DNA from: JADFUS01 sp964368765
Lineage (GTDB): Bacteria > Bacteroidota > Bacteroidia > Bacteroidales > Rikenellaceae
Length of the DNA: 64,000 nucleotides
Direction of reading: 5' to 3'
NCBI GenBank assembly: GCA_964368765.1
Contig: CAYJCU010000002.1
Location: 1-64,000, forward strand
The number at the start of each line of letters is the position of its first letter. Positions within the stretch are counted from its first letter, which is position 1. This document shows positions 35,400-42,537 of the stretch, in pieces. The position numbers were made by a program, and so were the translations under genes. Below the pieces are notes generated by a model that saw nothing but the letters and a program-made list of their open reading frames with translations, was not told the origin of the DNA and made no database searches.

Positions 35400-36944
35400 T
35401 TAATGGTTTTTTAGTGCTTTTCCCTTTTCTGTTAAACGATATTTTTGGTTCACACTTCTTGGTTTTTCGGGTATAGTCCGTTCTATATATCCTACCTCTA
35501 TTGCAGGATTGACATAATCGGACATAAAATATTTTCTGTCTGAGATGTTTAACAATATCTGTAATTCATCTCGTCTCATCTCTCCATTTACTACATTAAC
35601 CAGTTTTTTTATACTCTCTAAGACATGGGGGGTAACATGGGGGGTAACATGGGGGGTGACTTGAGGAGGTAGCTCTTCGTCTATTACAAAAGCAGGATGA
35701 CACGGTATCTCAACAACAAAATATGTTCTGTATTCATCCGTCTCATACCTAGCTTCTGGCGAACCATTGCCCTTTAACTCACTCCCGATTGTTGGAATAC
35801 CTGTTCCACGTCCCTCTGTTAACTCTAGCTCTTTTAAGAAATCCCCTAATCGTCTATTCCTATATCTGCGAGTTATCATTCGCCCTCTTTCTACGTCACT
35901 AAGTTTAATAGATCTATCTGCTCCGCCATAACTAACTATTGTTATGCCTGTTGGCTCGATGACAATCTCCACTGGCTCTCTGTCTTGGTAATTACGGTGA
36001 TACATAGCATTTACCACAGCCTCTTCAAGTGCTTGATATGGATAGTTGTAGTATGTTATTGCCTCTGATTGATAAGAGACTTTTTCTATTTTCTTTTTTA
36101 TTACATTTGTGCGAAGGTAGCTCATGACATTTGTAATAATATGGTGCACAGCCCCTTTAATAGGAGGATTCTCGATAAAATTTGAAGGATCTTGCATCTT
36201 ACCTCTTGGGAAATGAACTATATCCACTTGGGTATATGGGAAAAACTTCTCTGGCTTATCCGAGAACATCATTAATGCAACATTTTTTGGAAACATATTC
36301 TCAGGTGGACCAGCAAGCAGATCCATCTGTATGAGTATATCCTTTATATTTGCACCCTCGATGTTGTCAGCTAATTTACTATTCACCTTAATCAAGAAAT
36401 CACGTAGCAATAGAGATGAAATATCATTAACCGATGCGTTTTGATTAATTCTATCATCAAATGGTATTTGATTGCACAGTGTTAATAACTCTTGCTCGTT
36501 CTCACCCTCAGCAACAATACTAGAGGTGTTGTATCTAATGTAATATTTATGATTCTTATGCCTTGCCGTAATATCTTCGGGAACTTTATAGGGTCTATGT
36601 GATCCACCTGGTACCCATATAACAATAACTTTCCTGTTGTCGACATCCTCAATTGATACCTTTGGAAAATATACGGGTGAAATAAGATTATTAAACCCTA
36701 GCATCTCTCGCTGTATCTTATCAATCTGCGAAATATCTACACCAATAACTGGACGTTGAGCTGTGCCATTCACCTCCTTAACACCTACAATTATATATCC
36801 GCCACCAATATTATCAAAATCATTGGCAAACGCACAGATAGAACGATATATTGATGCTGGGTTCCATCCTTTTTTATACTCTATTCTATTGCTCTCAATT
36901 ATATTATTGCTAAGCAGACTATTTATATTTATTGGTAAAGCCAT
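35400..36944 (-). CDS. AlbA_2 (Schlafen-like) domain protein with GHKL-type ATPase module and winged helix
   Basis: This 514-residue protein begins with an AlbA_2 domain (about 15-140: ESNRIEYKKGW, ICAFANDFDNIGGGYIIVGV), continues with a HATPase_c_4-type module (about 310-395: EEAVVNAMYHRNYQDREPVEI, GRGTGIPTI) and ends in a winged helix (about 450-510). Such proteins were once named RecG-like helicases but act as regulators; the substrate is not known. A PHVTPHVTPHV linker near residue 440 is encoded by three perfect 12-bp tandem units (35623-35658). It lies next to the recombinase gene in the element and may control its mobility or defence; that is inference. Confidence 0.82.
   Translation of the reverse strand: MALPININSLLSNNIIESNRIEYKKGWNPASIYRSICAFANDFDNIGGGYIIVGVKEVNGTAQRPVIGVDISQIDKIQREMLGFNNLISPVYFPKVSIEDVDNRKVIVIWVPGGSHRPYKVPEDITARHKNHKYYIRYNTSSIVAEGENEQELLTLCNQIPFDDRINQNASVNDISSLLLRDFLIKVNSKLADNIEGANIKDILIQMDLLAGPPENMFPKNVALMMFSDKPEKFFPYTQVDIVHFPRGKMQDPSNFIENPPIKGAVHHIITNVMSYLRTNVIKKKIEKVSYQSEAITYYNYPYQALEEAVVNAMYHRNYQDREPVEIVIEPTGITIVSYGGADRSIKLSDVERGRMITRRYRNRRLGDFLKELELTEGRGTGIPTIGSELKGNGSPEARYETDEYRTYFVVEIPCHPAFVIDEELPPQVTPHVTPHVTPHVLESIKKLVNVVNGEMRRDELQILLNISDRKYFMSDYVNPAIEVGYIERTIPEKPRSVNQKYRLTEKGKALKNH
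35623..35658 (+). repeat. 12-bp tandem repeat, three units, inside the AlbA_2 gene
   Basis: Units ACATGGGGGGTA (35623-35634, 35635-35646) and ACATGGGGGGTG (35647-35658) encode a TPHV linker. Unit loss or gain would keep the reading frame. Confidence 0.85.
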
Positions 36945-37000
36945 ATAGTGTTATTTTTTGCAAATGTAATAATAGTTTTCGATACATAATGTATAGTAAC

Positions 37001-38224
37001 CTAAAATTGTGTCAATAATGAGGCATTCTTCTCTCTTTCCTCTTTCTCAAAACTAGCTAAATACGCCTCTGTCGTCTTTAGGTCGTTGTGTCCTAAGCTC
37101 TCTGAGATATATGCAATATTGGCCCCACTCCTCTTTAAAACTGTTGCGTAACTGTGTCGTGCAGTGTATGTGCTTATTCCATCAATACCTATCGCCTCAC
37201 CGATTTGCTTCATTCGTTTATTAATACGCTTTGTTAAATCTTTAGTTAAATTCTTGCGTTTTTCAGCATCTTCATTTCCTGTGATATAAGGAAAAATATA
37301 GTCGTTAGGTTTTTTTGTTGGAGTACCCCAACGCTCAATTATCCTCTTGACCTCTGGAGTTACAATTGCACGAATCTCTTTACGTGTTTTGGTTGTTAAC
37401 TCTGTTTTTTGCCTTATGAAACATATCTCGCCATCGACAATATTCTTATATTGTAGTTTTACTAAATCTGCCACATTTATTCCATTACATAGATACATAA
37501 AAAACCAAAGGTCTCGATAACGCTCGGTAGTTTCATTCCCATCATCATAACGTACAATCTGCCCTATCTGCTCAAGTGTTAAGGCTTTTTTCTTCGCCTC
37601 ACCAGTTTGGATAACATATCTGTCTTTACCAAATGGGTAGGCAGACTCTTTTATTAATCCTGCTTTCCTTGCCTCGTTCATCATAGCACGAATACCACGC
37701 ATATGCATTCCCACTGTTGTATAATTTTTATCTTGAAGCATAAATCGCTCATAACGTCTTAGCCACTCAACAGTCACATCTGCGAATGCTATACGGTCAC
37801 CAGCAAAAGTAACAAGACCTTTCAGCACTCCATCATAATAGAGCATTGTTCCTATGCGCTCATCTTTACGCAGCATCTCGATTTTTGCCTTAAGCGCAGA
37901 GTTAAGCGTATCGCCAGTTGCCTTACCTAGTCGCAGATTGAGAGCATCGAATGTAAATTCGGTCTTCTCTGCCAATGCAATAACATTGTTCTTTACAATA
38001 GTGAAGCTATTCTCGACACTCTCCCTAATTGCAGTAAGATTTTTTACCCTTGTTGTTTTTAGTTTCTCCCACTCTTCAGGATTAAGTTCCTTGCCTGTGG
38101 AGTAATATTTTCGTTCACGCTTATACGTAACACGTATCTTTATGGGGTAGCTCCCTTTTATTGTTTTTCTTCGGTCATCAAGCATTGATGCAACCGTAAT
38201 ACCATCCTTTGAATAACTAAACAT
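37001..38224 (-). CDS. Tyrosine recombinase (integrase) of the element
   Basis: The ATG at 38224 gives 407 residues (the longer frame starts with GTG in a repeat). It has an arm-binding N-terminal domain (about 1-90), a SAM-like core-binding domain (about 100-190) and a catalytic domain. Catalytic residues visible near the C-terminus are the box II arginine (YTARHSYAT), the GH of SLGHNDLKTT and the tyrosine of TEAYL. Box I reads CNGINVADL, so the usual first arginine is missing, as is known for the CTnDOT integrase group. It lies 180 bp from attR and must catalyse integration at the tRNA 3' end. Confidence 0.93.
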   Translation of the reverse strand: MFSYSKDGITVASMLDDRRKTIKGSYPIKIRVTYKRERKYYSTGKELNPEEWEKLKTTRVKNLTAIRESVENSFTIVKNNVIALAEKTEFTFDALNLRLGKATGDTLNSALKAKIEMLRKDERIGTMLYYDGVLKGLVTFAGDRIAFADVTVEWLRRYERFMLQDKNYTTVGMHMRGIRAMMNEARKAGLIKESAYPFGKDRYVIQTGEAKKKALTLEQIGQIVRYDDGNETTERYRDLWFFMYLCNGINVADLVKLQYKNIVDGEICFIRQKTELTTKTRKEIRAIVTPEVKRIIERWGTPTKKPNDYIFPYITGNEDAEKRKNLTKDLTKRINKRMKQIGEAIGIDGISTYTARHSYATVLKRSGANIAYISESLGHNDLKTTEAYLASFEKEEREKNASLLTQF

Positions 38225-38239
38225 AATCTCAAAATACTC

Positions 38240-38279
38240 TGTGTGCAAATATTTAATCGTACACACAATTTGCACACAA
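38240..38279. other. Candidate integrase arm-type sites, right end
   Basis: TACACACAATTTGCACACAA (38260-38279) repeats the left-end site at 19401-19420. An inverted partial copy (TGTGTGCAAAT) is at 38240-38250. They overlap the region just upstream of the integrase ATG, so the integrase could also control its own gene. Confidence 0.6.
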
Positions 38280-38404
38280 AACTAATAAAACTATATCAAT
38301 AAAACAAATATATTATTCTCAATAATAATGTTAAATAACTGATTATTAGTATTATTAAGATATGAAAATAATTTAAAGAAAATAGATAAAAATTAAAAGG
38401 TTAC

Positions 38405-38449
38405 GACTCATAATCAGGGGGTCGCAGGTTCAAGCCCTGCTGGGCCCAC
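38405..38449 (+). other. attR: 45-bp tRNA fragment
   Basis: Exact copy of the tRNA 3' part (19301-19345). It lacks the acceptor 5' half and D arm, so it is not a gene. It is the original chromosomal end displaced by the element. Confidence 0.9.
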
Positions 38450-38454
38450 AGAAA

Positions 38455-38490
38455 AAGCACTTACGGATATTTTAGTAAGTGCTTTTTTTT
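38455..38490 (+). terminator. Terminator after the tRNA fragment
   Basis: AAGCACTTAC pairs with GTAAGTGCTT and is followed by T8. It was probably the original terminator of the tRNA gene before integration. Confidence 0.8.
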
Positions 38491-38589
38491 GTCATTCGTT
38501 TTATGTAGCTGAAGGGCAATGTGAACAAAAATAGGATCAATGCAAAAAGTATGTGGAGCGTATGAGGGCTTTTCCAAAAATCACTTCAT

Positions 38590-38669
38590 CTTCGGTACCT
38601 TTTCCTCACTATAAATCCTCACGTACTTTAAGTACGCTTCGGTGTTATAGTGCGTGAAACGCACCAAAG
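38590..38669. repeat. 80-bp imperfect palindromic intergenic repeat
   Basis: Two arms of about 40 bp meet at CGTACTTTAAGTACG (38622-38636). The left arm (CTTCGG..CACTATAA) matches the reverse complement of the right arm (..TTATAGTG..CCAAAG) at roughly two-thirds of positions. It looks like a repeat family unit or small non-autonomous element. Confidence 0.6.
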
Positions 38670-38797
38670 CTAAAGCAATTTAGAAAAAAAGCGGACATTA
38701 AACTAGTAATTTGGAATTAGGTTATTTGTTTAACCCCACTAGAAATTTTCATTGAGCCCAAAAACAGAGTTTATTAACTAGAAATTTTTGCATAAAA

Positions 38798-38840
38798 GAG
38801 GGTGACTAGAAAAGCAAATCGCTGCTTTTTAGTCACCCTC
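38798..38840. terminator. Hairpin downstream of the fimbrial operon
   Basis: GAGGGTGACTAGAAAAGCA (38798-38816) pairs with 38823-38840 (TGCTTTTTAGTCACCCTC) with one bulge. It is probably a transcript end for the fimbrial genes. Confidence 0.6.
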
Positions 38841-38857
38841 CAATTCTTAGGTATTAC

Positions 38858-38893
38858 AAACCATTTTAGCTTTAAAGATAGACTAAATGGTTT
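38858..38893 (-). terminator. Hairpin just after the last fimbrial gene
   Basis: AAACCATTTTAG pairs with CTAAATGGTTT, 24 bp past the stop of the fimbrillin gene. No strong T tract, so the next hairpin may complete termination. Confidence 0.5.
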
Positions 38894-38916
38894 GCGGCTA
38901 CCTCCTATCTAAATTA

Positions 38917-39954
38917 TTAAATATTGATATCTAATCCACCAGTACCCCAAGTGCTTGTTGTAGCCTCGCCAAATACGATTGCATCAAGTGATATAGATAC
39001 AGGATAAGTGTAGATAGTTGAAGCTGAGAAACCACCCGTTGGCATTAACTCTCCCGATGTAAACGTTTGTTCAATTGGGTTTGAACCATCTGTCTCAGCA
39101 ATTGTGTATGTAATAGTTACAGTTATGCCCTTCTCCTGAGGAATAACCATGATAGGTACCATAGGAGCAAGTGTCTTTGCATCTGTGCTGTTAAGTACAT
39201 TTGTAGCAGTAGTAGCTTTAGGATTGATTGTGAATGTCTCCTCAGCCTGCTTTATATTTGTTCCTACTGTCCACGAACCTGTGTTTTGCGCTGTATTACT
39301 AAATTCGTACACAGCATCTGCATAGAAATCGTCTGCATAGTTTATAACTACTGATTTAACCTCAATCTCTGCACCCGCTGAGTAATCTTCAGCAGTCTTA
39401 AATGTAAAGTTAATCTGCGAAAGAAGGTGGTTGAATTGGAAATTAACAGTAGATACAGGATCACCTCCCTTTGCTCTATTAAGTACAGATGCAGCCATCA
39501 AGTCTAGCTGAGTAGTTGATGATTCAGGGTTTGTGTAATTAAAAGTTACTTTATTACCCGAAGTTATAATTTCAGGAACATTGCCTAGTGTATTTGACGC
39601 GATAGTATTGGCAAAGAAAGAAAGTTTATCAGTCGCTACATTTGGCCAAAATCTTAGTGGAGCATACTCCCAAGTTGTGTTAGTTGCTGTTGATGTTACT
39701 ACAAGTTCATCCATACTCATATATATATTTGGACTAGTTGCATCCGCCAAATCATCGCCCGCTGTATAAAGCACATCAACTTTGAATTTGTCACCTGTAT
39801 TAAATCCAGTCTCTGACTCTGCTTTAGTACTTTGCTCTAGATAAGTACCAAAATTCATTGCATTGCTCTCCGTCATATTCGGAGTAATTTCGTTCTTCGA
39901 GCAAGAACTCAAAGCGATAGCTAGAGTAGCTATCATAATCATTGATTTTTTCAT
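38917..39954 (-). CDS. Fimbrillin-family lipoprotein (Mfa-like)
   Basis: This 345-residue lipoprotein (LSSC, C18) has the fimbrillin start AMNFGTYLEQSTKAESETGFNTGDKFKV, the middle RFWPN..TDKLSFFA block and the FQFNHLLSQINFTFK strand typical of Mfa1/FimA-like pilins, ending in a short C-terminal strand (TWGTGGLDINI). Such proteins are exported as lipoproteins, cleaved by a surface protease and polymerised by strand exchange. It is the last gene of the locus and could be the main shaft subunit. Confidence 0.88.
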   Translation of the reverse strand: MKKSMIMIATLAIALSSCSKNEITPNMTESNAMNFGTYLEQSTKAESETGFNTGDKFKVDVLYTAGDDLADATSPNIYMSMDELVVTSTATNTTWEYAPLRFWPNVATDKLSFFANTIASNTLGNVPEIITSGNKVTFNYTNPESSTTQLDLMAASVLNRAKGGDPVSTVNFQFNHLLSQINFTFKTAEDYSAGAEIEVKSVVINYADDFYADAVYEFSNTAQNTGSWTVGTNIKQAEETFTINPKATTATNVLNSTDAKTLAPMVPIMVIPQEKGITVTITYTIAETDGSNPIEQTFTSGELMPTGGFSASTIYTYPVSISLDAIVFGEATTSTWGTGGLDINI

Positions 39955-40000
39955 TCTCTTTTTGTTTAAATAGTTTATAAAATTGTTAATTATTTTTTAT

Positions 40001-41053
40001 TTATCCTATTGGTATAGGTATTTCAACTTCATCCTCCCAATCGTTAATCTCTGCATCAAAGCCACTTCCCGAACCATCTTCTGGCTCTACGTCAGGTAGT
40101 AGCGGAGGCTCAGGACCTGCTGGGTCGAAACCAAGTGTTATGGTTAAGTCTACATCGCCGGCGCTATTCTCTGTAACCATTGAGCCATCAAGTGGTAAAT
40201 CAAATTTTTTCACTGTCTTATTATCAACAAGTAATACCTCTAAATTAAGAAGCCCTTTCCAATATTCATAACCACTAGTGCTATTGTTGGGGTCGCTTAA
40301 CAGTCCAAAAGTGGTGTAGTTAAAATATAGTTCTCCTTCACCGTAACTACCCTCTTTACTCCAACTCTCAAGTATATAGGTTACATCGGTACTGTTGTTT
40401 ACCATCTCATTAATCCAGTACCCCTCAGCCATACCGCTAATAGTGGCACGTGCGCTTCGTAAATTGTGTATACCTATAACCTTAATCTTTACATTAATCG
40501 TCTTATTTACAAGTTGTGGCGTAACGGCTATTGTTGTAGTGCCCTCAGTGAGTGTAGTTCCTCTACTCCTTGCAGCTTTACTCTTAGTAACCATCTCGGC
40601 TGTAACCTCAAAATCACGATATATAGCCGTTGCAATCTTCTCAGGCTGTAAAACAACCAACTCATTATCTGCTTTGGTGTACCACCCTTTTGTCTCATCT
40701 GATAAAGAGTATATCTCTATTGTTGAGAGTTTCTCAATACCCCTAAACCCAATAGTAGAGAACTCTGTCTCACTACGGTTGAAGACCAAAACATCATATT
40801 TACCCTCTACGATGGGTACACTAAAGCCATCAACACTATTACTCCTAAATTGCAATGGTGCACCACCCTCCTTAGGGTAGAACCATGCACTTACCCCCAA
40901 AGGCTTTTCAGCCCCAGTGAGAGATTGCGACCAATCAGGTTCTATAACTATATCACTATATGGATAGTAGTCATACGTAAGAGAACGACGCTGGCACGAA
41001 GATATTATTGTAATAAGTAAAAATATACCTATCATATAAAGTATATTTCTCAT
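40001..41053 (-). CDS. DUF5119-like fimbrial anchor/accessory lipoprotein
   Basis: This 350-residue lipoprotein (ISSC, C20) has the start typical of DUF5119 and Mfa2/FimB-like anchors (RRSLTYDYYPYSDIVIEPDW, GVSAWFYPKEGG). The C-terminus FDAEINDWEDEVEIPIPIG resembles the end strands of the locus fimbrillins. It should be lipid-anchored in the outer membrane and start or end fibre growth. It overlaps the OmpA/DUF3575 gene by 4 bp, so the two are translationally coupled. Confidence 0.82.
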   Translation of the reverse strand: MRNILYMIGIFLLITIISSCQRRSLTYDYYPYSDIVIEPDWSQSLTGAEKPLGVSAWFYPKEGGAPLQFRSNSVDGFSVPIVEGKYDVLVFNRSETEFSTIGFRGIEKLSTIEIYSLSDETKGWYTKADNELVVLQPEKIATAIYRDFEVTAEMVTKSKAARSRGTTLTEGTTTIAVTPQLVNKTINVKIKVIGIHNLRSARATISGMAEGYWINEMVNNSTDVTYILESWSKEGSYGEGELYFNYTTFGLLSDPNNSTSGYEYWKGLLNLEVLLVDNKTVKKFDLPLDGSMVTENSAGDVDLTITLGFDPAGPEPPLLPDVEPEDGSGSGFDAEINDWEDEVEIPIPIG

Positions 41054-42312
41054 CGCACACCTCCTCTCTTTTTACGATTGTGATTGAGCATTAAAACGAG
41101 TGACACCTCTAATTTTGTGGGGCCAATCCAGCTATAATTTCCATCATATTGCCATACAAGAAATTTATTATCCTCTTTGCCCTCATAATAGCGATACTCT
41201 GTCTTTAGATAACCCAATCCTATATTGTACTCCATGCGAAGATTACCCCTCTTATTTATCGTATGAGCATAACCAGCACTCAATCCCGCAGCTATAAAAA
41301 ATTCTCCTTGATAGCCATTGTTTTTGTATTGTAAGTCATAATAACCTCCGCCGGCATACACCCCTCCAAACCAACCTGTGAGGAGAGGTAGTTTCTCTCT
41401 CTCTCCCAACCAATAGCGTCCCTCTATTGTTCCTGCCTGAATTTGTAGTGCATTACCATTATTTTTTGTCACCCACCAAGGAAATATCCACTCCCCCGCT
41501 AAACTCCATCGATTGCCAATAGGAACTTCAATCTCTATATTAGGGATAAGTACAATATCATAAAGCAGATTTGTTTTTACTGCAAACAGTGGAGCATTTT
41601 CATACTCCTCTTGTTGGATTATCTGTTGATTAAGATTTTGTTCAGGTAATTCATCACTCTTCTCTATGGGCAAAACTGATTGCGCCTCAATAATGAGCGG
41701 TAAGGTATCTCTTTTAGAGTAGATAGTTATAATACTGCTACCTCGAAGTTGTGGAAAGAAATATTCTGACATATACCTATATGGCTCGCCCCCCTTAAAA
41801 TCCATAAGTCGTTTATTCCTACTATCTACTAGTGTTCGGTATTTGTCGTTTGGATTAACCAGTTGCCAAGTCTCTTCGGGCGTAGAATCTATGATATTAA
41901 TAACATCTAAACGGTGCGTCATATTAGATTTTTGTACCATATCACGTAATTTATCCCACGCTATGCCAATACTACGCACCTCTATAATACTATCAGGTAG
42001 GGCAAAGTGTAGTTGTAAATATCTTACAACCGCATCACTTCTACGCTGTGATAGCTTCTCATTAAATAGCTTACTACCCTCGGGAGAGGTGTAGCACTCA
42101 ACAATTATTCTCTCTATATTTGAGAGAGAATCTCCACGCAGTTCATCTATTGTCATTCGCAGGTCTGATAAAACCCTATTGTTATCTGCAAAGTTATCTA
42201 TTATCCTATCTCCTGTAAGTTCATACAGTATCTCAGATCTCTTCTCGTGCCTCTGTCCATAAACGTGCGAACAAAATAGTGTGAATACTATTATGTATAT
42301 ATAAATCTTCAT
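41050..42312 (-). CDS. OmpA-like plus DUF3575 outer-membrane protein of the fimbrial locus
   Basis: The ATG at 42312 gives 420 residues (a TTG lies 33 bp upstream). It has a signal peptide (CSHVYG before QRHEKR), an N-terminal OmpA-like peptidoglycan-binding part (IERIIVECYTSPEGSKLFNEKLSQRRSDAVVRYLQ split across about 60-110), and a DUF3575 barrel-like C-terminal half (FAVKTNLLYDIVLIPNIEIE, then ARYWLGERE type strands and GLGYLKTEYRYYEG). Such proteins are regular neighbours of Bacteroides fimbrial genes and may anchor the assembly to the wall. It starts the second transcription unit, with a promoter-like box 116 bp upstream. Confidence 0.82.
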   Translation of the reverse strand: MKIYIYIIVFTLFCSHVYGQRHEKRSEILYELTGDRIIDNFADNNRVLSDLRMTIDELRGDSLSNIERIIVECYTSPEGSKLFNEKLSQRRSDAVVRYLQLHFALPDSIIEVRSIGIAWDKLRDMVQKSNMTHRLDVINIIDSTPEETWQLVNPNDKYRTLVDSRNKRLMDFKGGEPYRYMSEYFFPQLRGSSIITIYSKRDTLPLIIEAQSVLPIEKSDELPEQNLNQQIIQQEEYENAPLFAVKTNLLYDIVLIPNIEIEVPIGNRWSLAGEWIFPWWVTKNNGNALQIQAGTIEGRYWLGEREKLPLLTGWFGGVYAGGGYYDLQYKNNGYQGEFFIAAGLSAGYAHTINKRGNLRMEYNIGLGYLKTEYRYYEGKEDNKFLVWQYDGNYSWIGPTKLEVSLVLMLNHNRKKRGGVR

Positions 42313-42422
42313 ATTATACTCTTTTGCACTATCCTTTCTATGCAAGTATTGCTATAATATCATCGAAAAGAGCGAATTTCTGCTCACTAAACAATCTTTT
42401 CGATGTAAAATACCATCTACTA

Positions 42423-42448
42423 CGCCACAAAGGTAGTGATTTTTAGTT
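42423..42448 (-). promoter_or_regulatory. Promoter-like box of the second fimbrial unit
   Basis: This 26-bp stretch matches 52926-52951 at 23 positions. On the minus strand it contains AACTAAAAATCAC followed by TACCTTTG, a -7 consensus match, and GTGGCG. It lies 111 bp upstream of the OmpA/DUF3575 start. Confidence 0.6.
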
Positions 42449-42495
42449 TTATAAACTACATTTATAATTTTTTTTCAGGGTTAATTAACCCTATT

Positions 42496-42530
42496 TATAA
42501 GCCCACTACATAGAGCAGTGCTAGGCTTAT
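42496..42530 (-). terminator. Hairpin after the first adhesin unit
   Basis: ATAAGCC (42496) pairs with GGCTTAT (42524) 8 bp past the stop of the 872-residue gene. It may end the first transcription unit; a second palindrome AGGGTTAATTAACCCT lies at 42477. Confidence 0.45.
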
Positions 42531-42537
42531 GTTTGTT

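Larger units (their letters stand above)
19301..38449 (-). mobile_element. 19.1-kb integrative mobilizable element with a SusC/SusD uptake cassette as cargo
   Basis: The element is bounded by an identical 45-bp direct repeat: the tRNA 3' part at 19301-19345 and its copy at 38405-38449. Reading inward from the right end it carries a tyrosine recombinase, an AlbA_2/ATPase-like protein, a helix-turn-helix protein, an excisionase-like gene, a VapE-like helicase, a toprim primase, MobC, a relaxase, a small membrane coiled-coil protein, and then a 10.4-kb cassette of sigma factor, FecR, SusC, SusD and two lipoproteins. All genes face minus. No conjugation (Tra) apparatus or coupling protein is present, so it must be mobilized by a helper. 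The overall layout fits Bacteroides mobilizable elements; the cargo is unusual. Confidence 0.9.
38491..38916. other. Intergenic region with palindromic repeat and two hairpins
   Basis: No gene is supported in this stretch. It holds an 80-bp imperfect palindrome (38590-38669), a strong hairpin (38798-38840) and a second one (38858-38893) that lies 24 bp past the last fimbrial gene. Confidence 0.6.

Noticed and set aside
38405..38449. Second tRNA gene
   Set aside because: Only the 3' part is present; acceptor 5' strand and D arm are missing. It is the attR copy.
40395..40880. 161-residue open frame on the plus strand
   Set aside because: It is fully antisense to the DUF5119 gene, which has a clear lipoprotein signal and operon context.
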